Below, piece by piece: positions 25,039 to 33,682 of a stretch of DNA of 44,447 nt (positions are counted from its first letter, which is position 1; the number at the start of each line of letters is the position of its first letter). The stretch is from NCBI RefSeq assembly GCF_001665875.1, contig NZ_LZTA01000080.1:1-44447 (forward strand), written 5' to 3'. Position numbers and translations under genes: made by a program. Under the pieces are notes generated by a model. The model was not told the DNA's origin, searched no databases, and worked only from the letters and a program-made list of their open reading frames with translations. Source of the stretch: Mycobacterium sp. 852002-40037_SCH5390672. Lineage in GTDB: Bacteria; Actinomycetota; Actinomycetes; Mycobacteriales; Mycobacteriaceae.

Positions 25039-26154
25039 ATGGCGAGCACCTCCGGAGTTGATGCGGCGGCTTCCGCGGGTGTGTTGGCGGTGTTGGCGGA
25101 GCCCGACCTGCGCGCCGAGTTGGACCGGGTGGCAGCCGCCGCCGGTGTTCGAGTGGTGCATGCCGGTGACGGGTCTCCGGTCAGCCGCAAGAGTTGGGCG
25201 GCGGCCGCAGCCGTCGTGCTGGACGCGCGGGCCGCGCTTCGCTGCGGGCGATGGGGGCTACCGCGTCGCGATCACGTGACCGTACTGACCGTGGCCGAAC
25301 CCCAGACGGAGACGTGGGCGGCTGCCGTCGGGGTCGGCGCCGGGAACGTGTTGCGGCTGCCCGAGCAAGAAGCGGACTTGGTCGGCGCACTCGCCGAAGC
25401 CGCCGACTCGTCGCGCGACGACGGGACGCGTGGCCATGCGGTCGCCGTCATCGGAGGCTGCGGCGGAGCCGGCGCGTCCTTGCTTGCGGTCGCCGTGGCC
25501 CGGGCCGCCGCGGATGCTTTGTTGGTGGACCTCGACCCGTGGGGTGGCGGTCTTGATTTGTTGCTGGGCGGCGAAACTATTCCAGGGTTGCGCTGGCCGG
25601 ACCTTGCGTTGCAGGGCGGGCGGCTCAACTGGTCGGCCGTCCGCGATGCGCTGCCACGGCACCGCGGGGTCAGCGTGCTGTCCGGCACGCGTCGCGGCTA
25701 CGAGCTGGACGCCGGGCCGGTGCACGCCATCATCGACGCCGGCCGGCGCGGCGCGGTCAGCGTCATCTGCGACCTCCCCCGTCGTTTGACCGACGCGACT
25801 CAAGCCGCGCTGAGCGCGGCCGACCTGGTCGTCGTGGTCAGCCGTTGTGACGTGCGCGCGTGCGCGGCGACCGGCGCACTGGCGCCGGTCCTGGCATCCA
25901 TCAATCCCAATGTCGGCTTGGTGGTGCGGGGACCGTCGCCGGGAGGATTGCGGGCGGCCGAGATCGCCGATATCGCCGGCCTGCCGTTGCTGGCGGCGAT
26001 CAAAGCCCAGCCGCAACTGGCCGAACAGGTCGACCGGGGCGACCTGCGGTTAGGCCGACGCTCGGCGCTCGCGGTGGCGGCCCGCCGGGTGCTCGACGTG
26101 CTGCCACCCGCCGGGGCGCGCCGGCGGGCGGCACAGAACGGCAAGGCGGCGTGA
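25039..26154 (+). CDS. ssd: Septum-site-determining-like protein Ssd (MinD/CpaE family)
   Basis: 371 residues from ATG 25039; an N-terminal receiver-like segment is followed by a MinD/CpaE-type ATPase fold (from about residue 134). The P-loop reads G-G-C-G-G-A-G-A-S-L, so the lysine of the normal G-K-S/T is replaced by alanine, as in M. tuberculosis Rv3660c; nucleotide hydrolysis is doubtful. VDLDPWGGGLDLLLGGE and CDLPRR-x-T-D-A-T follow. In M. tuberculosis Ssd affects septum formation and the dormancy response; its position at the head of the Tad genes matches CpaE/TadZ, which localise pili. The open frame runs upstream to 24907; 25039 or GTG 25081 are the plausible starts. Confidence 0.9.
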   Translation: MASTSGVDAAASAGVLAVLAEPDLRAELDRVAAAAGVRVVHAGDGSPVSRKSWAAAAAVVLDARAALRCGRWGLPRRDHVTVLTVAEPQTETWAAAVGVGAGNVLRLPEQEADLVGALAEAADSSRDDGTRGHAVAVIGGCGGAGASLLAVAVARAAADALLVDLDPWGGGLDLLLGGETIPGLRWPDLALQGGRLNWSAVRDALPRHRGVSVLSGTRRGYELDAGPVHAIIDAGRRGAVSVICDLPRRLTDATQAALSAADLVVVVSRCDVRACAATGALAPVLASINPNVGLVVRGPSPGGLRAAEIADIAGLPLLAAIKAQPQLAEQVDRGDLRLGRRSALAVAARRVLDVLPPAGARRRAAQNGKAA

Positions 26155-27326
26155 GCGGTTCGCTGATCGAACGTGTCCGCGAGCGACTGGCCGGCGAGGC
26201 CGGTCCGCTGGGGGCCCCGCCGGCAGCTTCGGTGGTGGCCGCCGCGATCCGGGCGGAGTCCGGTGGGATGCTCGGTGACACCGAGGTGCTGGCCAATCTC
26301 CGGGTGCTGCAGACCGAGCTCACCGGTGCCGGCATCCTCGATCCGCTGCTCTGCGCGGACGGGACGACCGACGTCTTGGTCACCGCACCGGATGCGGTGT
26401 GGGTTGACGACGGCACCGGCCTGCGGCGCACCGACATTCGTTTCCCCGACGAGGCGGCGGTCCGCCGGTTGGCACAGCGGCTGGCGCTGGCCGCCGGCCG
26501 CCGGCTGGACGACGCGCAGCCCTGGGTGGACGGCGAGCTGACCGGTATCGGCGCCGCCGGGTTCGCGGTGCGACTGCACGCGGTGTTGCCGCCGGTGGCG
26601 GCCGCGGGCACCTGCTTGTCGCTGCGTGTCCTGCGGCCCGCCAGCCAGGATTTGGCGGCCCTGATCGCCGCCGGGGCGATCGAGCCGGCGGCCGCCGCGC
26701 TGGTCACCGACATCATCGACGCCCGGTTGGCGTTCCTGGTCAGCGGCGGCACCGGCGCCGGCAAGACAACATTGCTGGCCGCGATGCTGGGCGCCGTACC
26801 GCCGGCCGAACGGATCGTCTGCGTCGAGGATGCCGCCGAGCTGGCGCCGCGGCACCCGCATCTGGTGAAGCTGGTCGCGCGCTGCGCCAATATCGAAGGC
26901 GTCGGCGAGGTTCCGGTACGCCAGTTGGTCCGGCAGGCGTTGCGGATGCGGCCCGACCGCATCGTGGTCGGCGAGGTAAGGGGCGCCGAAGTGGTGGATC
27001 TGCTGGCCGCGCTGAACACCGGCCACGACGGCGGAGCGGGCACCGTGCACGCCAACAATCCCGGTGAGGTGCCCGCTCGCCTGGAGGCATTGGGCGCGCT
27101 CGGCGGTCTCGATCGTGCCGCACTGCACAGCCAACTCGCCGCCGCCGTGCAGGTGCTGCTGCATGTCGAGCGCGACCGCGCCGGCCGGCGTCGACTCAGC
27201 GAAATCGCTGCGCTGCAACGTGATCACGGGCAGGTGCGGGCGGTCACCGTTTGGCATGCTGATCGGGGGATGACGGACGCCGCCCCGCAGCTGCAGGCCT
27301 TGCTGCACAGCCGGATGCCGGCGTGA
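26151..27326 (+). CDS. TadA-family secretion ATPase (Rv3659c type)
   Basis: Hexameric type II/IV secretion ATPase (CpaF/TadA/VirB11-like), 391 residues, cytoplasmic, expected to power export or assembly of the Flp-type pilin downstream. Walker A GGTGAGKTT is at 199-207, the Asp box V-C-V-E-D-A-A-E near 223-230, Walker B RIVVGEVRG at 270-278, and the His box G-T-V-H-A-N near 297-302. GTG start overlapping the ssd stop by 4 bp (GTGA). The open frame extends upstream but only as a shadow of ssd. Confidence 0.94.
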   Translation: MSGSLIERVRERLAGEAGPLGAPPAASVVAAAIRAESGGMLGDTEVLANLRVLQTELTGAGILDPLLCADGTTDVLVTAPDAVWVDDGTGLRRTDIRFPDEAAVRRLAQRLALAAGRRLDDAQPWVDGELTGIGAAGFAVRLHAVLPPVAAAGTCLSLRVLRPASQDLAALIAAGAIEPAAAALVTDIIDARLAFLVSGGTGAGKTTLLAAMLGAVPPAERIVCVEDAAELAPRHPHLVKLVARCANIEGVGEVPVRQLVRQALRMRPDRIVVGEVRGAEVVDLLAALNTGHDGGAGTVHANNPGEVPARLEALGALGGLDRAALHSQLAAAVQVLLHVERDRAGRRRLSEIAALQRDHGQVRAVTVWHADRGMTDAAPQLQALLHSRMPA

Positions 27327-28120
27327 ACGGTCCGCTGGCCGGCGCGCTGCTGTTGTCGCTCGCGCTCATCGTCGTCCGGCCTTCGCCGCGACGACGACTG
27401 TCGGCGTCACGGCACCTCCGACTCCCGGCGGTCGGGCTGCGTGGGGCGGCCTGCGCCACTGCCGGTATCGGCTGCGCCGCCGCTATCGTGCTGCCGCTGA
27501 CAACCGTCCTGTGCATCGCGGTCGTGGGGGCGACCGCGGGTCTGCGTTATCGGCGCCGCCGGCGCATCCGGCATGCCACAGCCGAGGGTCACGCGCTGCA
27601 CACCGCGCTCGAGGTGCTTGTCGGCGAATTGCGGGCCGGCTCGCATCCGGTGCGCGCGTTCTGCGTCGCCGCCGACGACACCGCCGGGGCGGTCGCGGTG
27701 TCGCTGCGTTCGGTGGCGGCGCGGGCCCGCCTGGGTGCCGACGTCTCGGCCGGCCTGGCCGCGGCCGGCCGCTCCTCGGTGCTGCCCGCGCATTGGGAGC
27801 GCCTCGCGCTGTGCTGGCGGCTGGCCAGCGACAACGGGTTGGGAATAGCCACACTGATGCGCGCCGCCCAGCGCGATATCGCTGAGCGGCAACGGTTCTC
27901 GGACCGAGTGTCCTCGAGTATGGCCGGCGCGCGTGCAACCGCGACGATACTGGCCGCGCTGCCGGTGCTCGGCGTGCTGCTGGGACAGCTGATCGGAGCC
28001 CGGCCGCTGGGCTTCTTGCTGAGCGGGCAGGCGGGCGGGTGGTTGTTGCTCATCGGCTCAACGCTGGCCTGCGTCGGTCTGCTGTGGTGCGATCGCATCG
28101 CCGATCAGGTGGCCTCGTGA
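27323..28120 (+). CDS. TadB-like type II secretion system F-domain membrane protein (Rv3658c type)
   Basis: 265 residues with N-terminal membrane helices (about 4-18 and 42-74), a cytoplasmic T2SSF-like helical domain (E-V-L-V-G-E-L-R-A-G-S-H-P-V-R-A-F, and R-A-A-Q-R-D-I-A-E-R-Q-R-F), and two C-terminal helices (about 205-225 and 235-257). It is the inner-membrane platform protein of the Tad machine. GTG start overlaps the tadA stop by 4 bp, and its own stop overlaps the next GTG by 4 bp. Confidence 0.88.
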   Translation: MNGPLAGALLLSLALIVVRPSPRRRLSASRHLRLPAVGLRGAACATAGIGCAAAIVLPLTTVLCIAVVGATAGLRYRRRRRIRHATAEGHALHTALEVLVGELRAGSHPVRAFCVAADDTAGAVAVSLRSVAARARLGADVSAGLAAAGRSSVLPAHWERLALCWRLASDNGLGIATLMRAAQRDIAERQRFSDRVSSSMAGARATATILAALPVLGVLLGQLIGARPLGFLLSGQAGGWLLLIGSTLACVGLLWCDRIADQVAS

Positions 28121-28716
28121 GCGCGCCGGCGGCAGCGCTGCTGGCGATGGCGCTGTGGATCGGTCCCGGTCCGTCGCTGGTGCGAAGCCGCGCCGGGACG
28201 CCGGTGCGCGGCCGCCGGCTGAGCGGGAGCCACCCGGCGTCGGCGCGCGGCCCGGACCCGCTGGCGGTCGCCTCCTGTCTGGATGTGCTGGCCGTGTGCC
28301 TGGGGGCGGGCATGGCCGTGTCGACCGCCGCAGCGGCCGCCGCGCCGTCCGCGCCGCCGGATCTGGCCAGGGTGCTGCGCCGCTCCGCCGACCTGCTCGC
28401 GCTTGGTGCCGATCCCGCAGTCGCATGGTCCATTCCGTCCGGTTCGCGGCACTCTGCCGACCCGCAGATCGATGCGTTGTTGCGGTTGGCCCGGCGTTCG
28501 GCATCCTCGGGCGCGGCGCTGGCTGGTGGCGTCGCGGCGTTGGCTGCGGAGTCTCGCCACGACGCCGGGCACGCGGCGACCGCGGCCGCCGAGCGGGCCG
28601 GCGTACTGATCGCCGGACCGCTCGGTCTGTGCTTCCTGCCGGCGTTCGTCTGCCTGGGCATCGTGCCGGTGGTGGCCGGTTTGGCCGGTGATGTGCTGCA
28701 GTCGGGCCTGCTGTGA
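28117..28716 (+). CDS. TadC-like type II secretion F-domain membrane protein (Rv3657c type)
   Basis: 199 residues, short for the family. It opens with a hydrophobic segment, then a Pro/Arg-rich linker, a helical core with L-D-V-L-A-V-C-L-G-A-G-M-A-V-S-T (the T2SSF start), and a C-terminal pair of hydrophobic helices ending L-Q-S-G-L-L. It is the second platform protein pairing with TadB. GTG 28117 overlaps the tadB stop (GTGA); the longer open frame upstream reads tadB out of frame. Confidence 0.85.
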   Translation: MSAPAAALLAMALWIGPGPSLVRSRAGTPVRGRRLSGSHPASARGPDPLAVASCLDVLAVCLGAGMAVSTAAAAAAPSAPPDLARVLRRSADLLALGADPAVAWSIPSGSRHSADPQIDALLRLARRSASSGAALAGGVAALAAESRHDAGHAATAAAERAGVLIAGPLGLCFLPAFVCLGIVPVVAGLAGDVLQSGLL

Positions 28717-28734
28717 AAAGAGAGGAAGTCATTG

Positions 28735-28935
28735 ATGATCAACATGTTTCGCGAGTTCTCCGCACGTCTCGCCGTGCTGGCCGCCGACGAGTCGGGCATG
28801 TCAACGGTCGAGTACGCCATCGGAACCATCGCGGCGGCCGCGTTTGGCGCGGTGTTGTACACGGTCGTCACCGGAGATTCCATCGTCTCGGCGCTGACCA
28901 ACATCATCGGTCGTGCGCTCAACACCAAGGTGTAG
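28735..28935 (+). CDS. Flp-type pilin (Rv3656c type, DUF4244)
   Basis: 66 residues from ATG 28735, placed 6 nt after an AGGAAG Shine-Dalgarno (28723-28728); a TTG at 28732 is also in frame but too close. A leader of about 20 residues ends in E-S-G, followed by M-S-T-V-E-Y-A, so the glycine and the E5-Y6 pair fit a Flp prepilin cleavage site. A hydrophobic helix with the phrase A-A-A-A-F-G-A-V-L-Y-T follows. It is the likely fibre subunit of the Tad pilus. Its stop (TAG) lies just before the TadE-like frame. Confidence 0.9.
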   Translation: MINMFREFSARLAVLAADESGMSTVEYAIGTIAAAAFGAVLYTVVTGDSIVSALTNIIGRALNTKV

Positions 28936-29252
28936 CCGGTGCCAGCACCGTTGAGGCGGCCCTGGGCATCGCCTCGCTGGTTGTGGTGTTGGTGCTGTGC
29001 CTGGCCGGTGTCACCGCGGTATCGATGCAGGTGCGCTGCGTCGACGCGGCCCGTGAAGCCGCCCGGCTGGCGGCTCGCGGTGACGAGCGCTCCGCCGTGG
29101 CCGCCGCGCGCCGGGTCGCGCCCGCCGGTGCGCGAGTCGATCTGCACCGCGACGGGGGGTTCCTGGTGGCCACCGTCGTCGCGCATTCGAAGTTGTTGCC
29201 CACCATCGACATTGCCGCTAAAGCGGTCTCGGCCGCCGAGCCGTCGCGATGA
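28932..29252 (+). CDS. TadE-like pseudopilin (Rv3655c type), start codon not identifiable
   Basis: The frame encodes G-A-S-T-V-E-A-A-L-G, a prepilin-like motif with glycine before the cleavage site and glutamate at +5, followed by a hydrophobic helix and a soluble domain to 29252. It is homologous to Rv3655c. No ATG, GTG or TTG occurs in this frame between 28716 and the motif; the coordinate given is the codon beside the Flp stop, not a proven start. The only in-frame canonical start is GTG 28713, which overlaps the tadC stop in the 4-bp manner of this operon but would translate the Flp gene out of frame into an Arg/His-rich leader. In M. tuberculosis the annotated start is, from memory, a GTG where this sequence has GTT. 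Confidence 0.7.
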   Translation, partial: VAGASTVEAALGIASLVVVLVLCLAGVTAVSMQVRCVDAAREAARLAARGDERSAVAAARRVAPAGARVDLHRDGGFLVATVVAHSKLLPTIDIAAKAVSAAEPSR

Positions 29253-29586
29253 TGGGGGCTCGGCCACTCTGGTCGCGACCTGGATGATCATGGTGCTTCT
29301 GACGGTGACCGGAGCCGGCGCGTACCTGGGCTCGGCGGTGGTGGCACGCCACCGAGCGCAGGCGGTGGCCGATCTGGCCGCGTTGGCCGCCGCGGCCCGA
29401 CTGAGCTCCGGGCCGGATGCTGCCTGCGCCAGTGCCGCGGGTGTGTCCCGCCGGATGCGGGTCGACGACATCCGCTGTGTGGTCGAGGGTCTCGATGTCG
29501 TCGTCACGGCGCGGGTGGCGGTCGCCTATGGCGGCGTGGCGAGCGCCGCCGCACGGGCGGGGCCGGTGACCGGGGAATTCGACTAG
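29212..29586 (+). CDS. TadE-like helicase/secretion-neighbourhood protein (Rv3654c type)
   Basis: The core reads D-D-G-G-S-A-T-L-V-A-T-W then a hydrophobic helix and A-V-V-A-R-H-R-A-Q-A-V-A-D-L-A-A-L-A-A-A-A, the hallmark of small TadE/TadG-like pseudopilins found beside Tad genes and a DECH helicase; that helicase is indeed 1.2 kb away. The start is uncertain: TTG 29212 keeps the G-S-A-T motif and a basic leader (124 residues), while ATG 29284 gives 100 residues and loses it. It overlaps the previous gene. Its TAG stop shares the tetramer CTAG with the stop of the convergent Rv3651-type gene. Confidence 0.7.
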   Translation: MPLKRSRPPSRRDDGGSATLVATWMIMVLLTVTGAGAYLGSAVVARHRAQAVADLAALAAAARLSSGPDAACASAAGVSRRMRVDDIRCVVEGLDVVVTARVAVAYGGVASAAARAGPVTGEFD

Positions 29587-30620
29587 GGCGCGGCGCCGGG
29601 GTCGGGCGACAATCCCGCGGTGGCCAGTTCGTCATCGGTGGGCAAGCGCAGGGAAACCAGTCCCGCGTACGTATCCGGTTCCAGTTCCACCCGGTTGACG
29701 GTGACATGCACCGGCACCCACTCCCCGTCGTTGCCGGGCATCCGCAACACCCGGCTGGTGGCGCCCCCACTGAATTCCCTTGTCATGGTGGACATCGAGT
29801 CCTGGTCGTCAGGGTGGACCCGGGGTTTGCCCGTCTCGCCGCTGCGCCAATCGTAAAAAGTGCAGGGCTCGTCGAGCCATTTCAGCAGGGACCAGGTGTT
29901 GAGGTCGATGAGCGCGCGGTGCACCCCGGCCTGAGCGAGACCGCTGAGGATTCGTTGCGCCAGATCATCGGTCGACACCTCCGGACCCTTCAGTTCGGAT
30001 TGCCAGTTGATCGCCCGCGCCACCAAGTGCTCCCGGCCATCAGCTCCCGGTTCCAGAACCGTGCGCGCGACAAAACCTATCCGGATCGACTCTCCCCGCC
30101 AGTCGGTGAGATCCCAAGTGCTGCACAGTGTTTGGTCAGGTCTGGCTTTGACGGCCATGGCCAGCACCTTGGTTTCGTTCGGGTTGAGTTCACGCGACGG
30201 GAGGTCCTCGGCGAAAGCCCTGCCGAAGGTTACTTCGACCTCGGGATTCTTGCCGCTGTTGATCAGCGATTCGCGGGTGTCGGTGGCCACGCCGAGAGTC
30301 AGATCCCACTTCAGTGGTCCCGGGGTCGGCCGCTCGGGCGGTTCGGCGTCGGCGGGGCCGGTCCAGACGTGCACGCCGTGAATGAATCCGTCGGACATCA
30401 CCACCGGTTCGGTGCGAATGATGCGGTCTCGCTTGGGAGTGATGCTGGTCAAGGCCTGGGCGGTCTGCACCGACTCGGCGATCGCGGTGCGAACCGCGGC
30501 GAGATAGGGACTGCGGCGCAGGAATGTGGTGATAGGGACGAGATTTTTGAGTTGGCGGCCCTGCGCCACAACGGTGGGTTCCCCCCCGAGTGTCTCCACG
30601 AGCAACCAGTCGTGGGCCAT
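29583..30620 (-). CDS. Conserved mycobacterial protein (Rv3651 type), PAS/GAF-like
   Basis: 345 residues from ATG 30620, the same length as the M. tuberculosis protein. No signal peptide or membrane segment; a soluble cytoplasmic protein starting MAHDWLLVETLG. The layout suggests ligand-sensor-like domains (W-D-L-T repeats, H-G-V-H-V-W), but I see no catalytic motif and the function is unknown. A TAAAAT hexamer (30628-30633, minus strand) sits 7 nt upstream of the ATG without a Shine-Dalgarno, suggesting a leaderless mRNA. The open frame extends to 30791 but that part is not homologous. Confidence 0.85.
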   Translation of the reverse strand: MAHDWLLVETLGGEPTVVAQGRQLKNLVPITTFLRRSPYLAAVRTAIAESVQTAQALTSITPKRDRIIRTEPVVMSDGFIHGVHVWTGPADAEPPERPTPGPLKWDLTLGVATDTRESLINSGKNPEVEVTFGRAFAEDLPSRELNPNETKVLAMAVKARPDQTLCSTWDLTDWRGESIRIGFVARTVLEPGADGREHLVARAINWQSELKGPEVSTDDLAQRILSGLAQAGVHRALIDLNTWSLLKWLDEPCTFYDWRSGETGKPRVHPDDQDSMSTMTREFSGGATSRVLRMPGNDGEWVPVHVTVNRVELEPDTYAGLVSLRLPTDDELATAGLSPDPGAAP

Positions 30621-30822
30621 GCGGACGATTTTACGGTGAGCAGATCGATCGATGGGAGTGCGGGTGGACGGGCGGGCCCGTCGGGGCCTTGGTACTGGCG
30701 CACGCCTCATCGTTTCCGGTCCGGTGCGACAGCACGCCGCCATTCCTTGGGCAGCAGGAAATGCGTTCTTGGCCTGGGCTTCACAACACAAATCCAGCGG
30801 GTCGACCCCCTAGGGTCGGTCG

Positions 30823-33162
30823 TCATCCGCCGGGATTGCTCTCCCGTGGCCCCTGCGCCAACTCTGTGAGGACCAGCCTCAGCACCAGCACCGCGCCCGC
30901 TTTATCAAGCGGGTCGTTGCCGTTGCCGCACTTGGGGGACTGCACGCACGACGGGCAACCCCTGGGGCACTCGCACGCCTCGATGGCGGCGGCTGTCGCA
31001 CCCAGCCAGGTGCGGGCCTGACGATAGCCCCGTTCGGCGAATCCGGCGCCGCCCGGATAGCCGTCGTACACGAAGACGCTGGGCAGCCCGAGCGGGTCGG
31101 GCCCGACGGCGGTGGACAGACCGCCGATGTCCCCGCGGTCGCAACTGGCTACCAGCGGCAGCAGTCCGATCGCCGCATGTTCGGCGGCATGCAATGCTCC
31201 CGGGATCCGGGTCGCCTCAATACCCTTGCGCTGCAACGCATCTTCGGTGATGGTGTACATCACCGCCGTGGTGGCCAAGGTGTGTTCGGGCATGTCCAGT
31301 TCGATGAAGTCGATCACCTCCCCGGAGAGCCGGCGGCGCAGATACCCCACCACCTGATGTGTGACCCGGACCGGCACCAGACCCAGCGTGACCGGCCCGA
31401 ACGTCAACCGCTCGCCGGTACCGGTGACGGTGATATCGGTGATCTCGCGCGCGAAGGTCGCGTAACCGGGGTCCTCGGCGTGAACGAACGCGATGCCTTC
31501 CCCGGCGTCCAGCGAGTCCACCACGTAGCTCTCGCCCTGATGCAGATACACCGCGCCGGGATGGACCGAAGCCGGCGCCTGACCGGCGCCGGCGCTGCCC
31601 AGCAACCTTCCGGTCTCAGCCTCCACGATGACGATCTGGCCGCCCGCTGAGCCCCGGATGTCCACCGCGGCATGCGGTTCCAGGCCCGGCACCGGAAAGT
31701 ACTTTCCGGTGCGCCGCCGCAGCAGCCCGTCATCGACCAGGCCGTCAGCCACCTCGGTCGCGCCGAGGGCGCGCACCTCGGCCTCGTCCAGGGGTAGTTC
31801 GGTTGCCGCGCACAGCAGCTGCGGACCCAGGATGTAGGGGTTGGCCGGATCGATCACGACCCGCTCGACCGGCTTGTCCAACAGTGCGGCGGGGTTGTGC
31901 ACCAAATACGTATCCAGCGGATCGTCACGGGCGATCAGCACCACCAGCGCGCCCTGACCGCGTCGCCCGGACCGGCCGGCCTGCTGCCAGAACGAGGCGA
32001 CCGTGCCGGGGAAACCGGCGAGCACCACCGCATCCAGTCCGGCGATGTCCACCCCCAACTCGAGCGCATTGGTGGTGGCCAGGCCGCGCAACCGGCCCTC
32101 GGCCAGCGCACGCTCCAGCGCGGTGCGGTCCTCGGCGAGGTAACCGGCCCGGTACGACGCCACCGTCCGGGACAGCTCAGGAGCGATGTCGCCCAACCTC
32201 GCCTGGGCGCCGAGCGCGGTCAATTCCGCGGCGCGGCGCGACCGCACGAACGTCAGCGTCTGAGCGCCCTCGGCGATCAGGTCGGCCATGACCCGCGCCG
32301 CCTCAGCACCGGCGGAGCGACGCACCGGCGCGCCGTTCTCGCCGGTCAGGTCGGCGCGCAGCGCGGGTTCCCACAACACCACGGTCCGGGCGCCCTGGGG
32401 CGAGCCGTCCTCGGTGACCTCCTCAACCGGAAGCCCGATGAGTTCGGCGGCCGTCGCGCCCGGTGAATCCGTTGTCGCGCTGGCGAAGATCACCGTCGGC
32501 GACGACGAATAGCGCGCGCACAGCCGCAGTAGGCGGCGCAGCACCATCGCCACGTTGGAGCCGAAAACCCCACGGTAATAATGACATTCGTCGACCACCA
32601 CGAATCGCAGACCGCGCAACAGGACACCCCAGCGGGCGTGATTGCGCAATATCGACAAATGGATCATGTCGGGATTGGAGAACAACCACCGCGAACGTTC
32701 CCGCGCGAAGCGTCGGACCTCGCCTGGGCTGTCGCCGTCGTAGGCGGTGGGCGCGACGTCACGCAGCCGGGGAATCGCCGCGGTCAGTGCGTGCGCGGCG
32801 CGCAATTGGTCGTGGCCCAGCGCTTTGGTCGGCGACAGGTAGAGCACCCGCGCCCGCGGGTCGGTCGCCAATGCGTTGAGGACCGGAAGCTGATAGGCCA
32901 GTGACTTGCCCGACGCGGTACCCGTGCTGAGCACCACGTGACGGCCCGCGTACGCCAGGTCCGCGGCCGCGAACTGATGTGACCACGGCGATTTGATCCC
33001 GCGGTCGGCGAACGCGCTGACCACGTCGGACTCGGCCCAGGCCGGCCAGGCGTGCGGCCGGCCGCTGCGCGGTGGCAGTTCGGCGACATGACGCAGCGGA
33101 TGCTCGTCCAACGCGGTTCCGGCGAGTGCGGCGGCGAGCAGGTCACTGCCGAAACTCGCCAT
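30823..33162 (-). CDS. DEAD/DECH-box helicase with C-terminal DUF1998 Zn module (Rv3649 type, MrfA-like)
   Basis: 779 residues from ATG 33162, which has a good GGAGTGAG Shine-Dalgarno; the open frame beyond is not needed. Motif I G-T-A-S-G-K-S is at about 81-87, motif II D-E-C-H at 191-194, motif III S-A-T-T, and motif VI Q-Q-A-G-R-S-G-R-R-G-Q. The C-terminal DUF1998 region has C-E-C-P-R-G-C-P-S-C-V-Q-S-P-K-C, a four-cysteine zinc site. This architecture is that of MrfA (YprA), a 3'-5' DNA helicase for mitomycin C damage repair in Bacillus. It diverges from cspA. Confidence 0.93.
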   Translation of the reverse strand: MASFGSDLLAAALAGTALDEHPLRHVAELPPRSGRPHAWPAWAESDVVSAFADRGIKSPWSHQFAAADLAYAGRHVVLSTGTASGKSLAYQLPVLNALATDPRARVLYLSPTKALGHDQLRAAHALTAAIPRLRDVAPTAYDGDSPGEVRRFARERSRWLFSNPDMIHLSILRNHARWGVLLRGLRFVVVDECHYYRGVFGSNVAMVLRRLLRLCARYSSSPTVIFASATTDSPGATAAELIGLPVEEVTEDGSPQGARTVVLWEPALRADLTGENGAPVRRSAGAEAARVMADLIAEGAQTLTFVRSRRAAELTALGAQARLGDIAPELSRTVASYRAGYLAEDRTALERALAEGRLRGLATTNALELGVDIAGLDAVVLAGFPGTVASFWQQAGRSGRRGQGALVVLIARDDPLDTYLVHNPAALLDKPVERVVIDPANPYILGPQLLCAATELPLDEAEVRALGATEVADGLVDDGLLRRRTGKYFPVPGLEPHAAVDIRGSAGGQIVIVEAETGRLLGSAGAGQAPASVHPGAVYLHQGESYVVDSLDAGEGIAFVHAEDPGYATFAREITDITVTGTGERLTFGPVTLGLVPVRVTHQVVGYLRRRLSGEVIDFIELDMPEHTLATTAVMYTITEDALQRKGIEATRIPGALHAAEHAAIGLLPLVASCDRGDIGGLSTAVGPDPLGLPSVFVYDGYPGGAGFAERGYRQARTWLGATAAAIEACECPRGCPSCVQSPKCGNGNDPLDKAGAVLVLRLVLTELAQGPRESNPGG

Positions 33163-33457
33163 CTCACTCCCTCCGGGATCCGATTGTGAAATTGGCCAAG
33201 GATTAGCCCTCGCATTGGCCTTCGAATCGGTGGCAGACACAAGTCTGTCGCCGACGCGATGAACATGGTTGACTATTTGCGGTCGCAGCTTCTGTGTTCG
33301 TGTCACACTTTCGCAGGATCGACGTTGCGGCCGCGGTTCCTGCGAGGTTAATCGGTCGGGTGAAGTTCCGGCGACTCAGCGAGGTATGGCGGTCGTACCC
33401 GGCCCGGGGCATCGAAAAGCGATGCCCCGCACCCAGAAGAAAAGGAAAGATCGAGAG

Positions 33458-33661
33458 ATGCCACAGGGAACTGTGAAGTGGTTCAATGCGGAGAAGGGGT
33501 TCGGGTTCATTGCCCCCGAAGATGGTTCCGCGGATGTGTTTGTCCACTACACGGAGATCCAGGGTTCGGGCTTCCGCACCCTCGAAGAAAACCAGAAGGT
33601 CGAGTTCGAGATCGGCCACAGCCCTAAGGGCCCCCAGGCCACCGGAGTCCGCTCCGTCTAG
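33458..33661 (+). CDS. cspA: Cold shock protein CspA
   Basis: 67-residue cold-shock domain protein, an OB-fold RNA chaperone. RNP1 K-G-F-G-F-I is at 13-18 and RNP2 V-F-V-H-Y at 27-31. ATG 33458 follows an AAAGGAAAG Shine-Dalgarno. The 295-bp gap to the divergent helicase start contains a TTGACT hexamer at 33269-33274 but no convincing -10 at normal spacing, so the promoter and 5' UTR length are unresolved; cspA mRNAs often have long structured leaders. A strong terminator follows at 33683-33725. Confidence 0.96.
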   Translation: MPQGTVKWFNAEKGFGFIAPEDGSADVFVHYTEIQGSGFRTLEENQKVEFEIGHSPKGPQATGVRSV

Positions 33662-33682
33662 ACAAGAGCAGACCTGAACGGA

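Noticed and set aside
28050..29507. 485-codon open frame antisense to the Tad genes
   Set aside because: Low-complexity Ala/Arg/Ser composition; the opposite strand has overlapping homologous Tad genes.
30808..30828. String CCCTAGGGTCGGT shared with the dppA promoter region (17451-17463)
   Set aside because: A similar 19-nt stretch occurs in both places, but here it lies just after the helicase gene with no start codon behind it; most likely coincidence around a common -10-like sequence.
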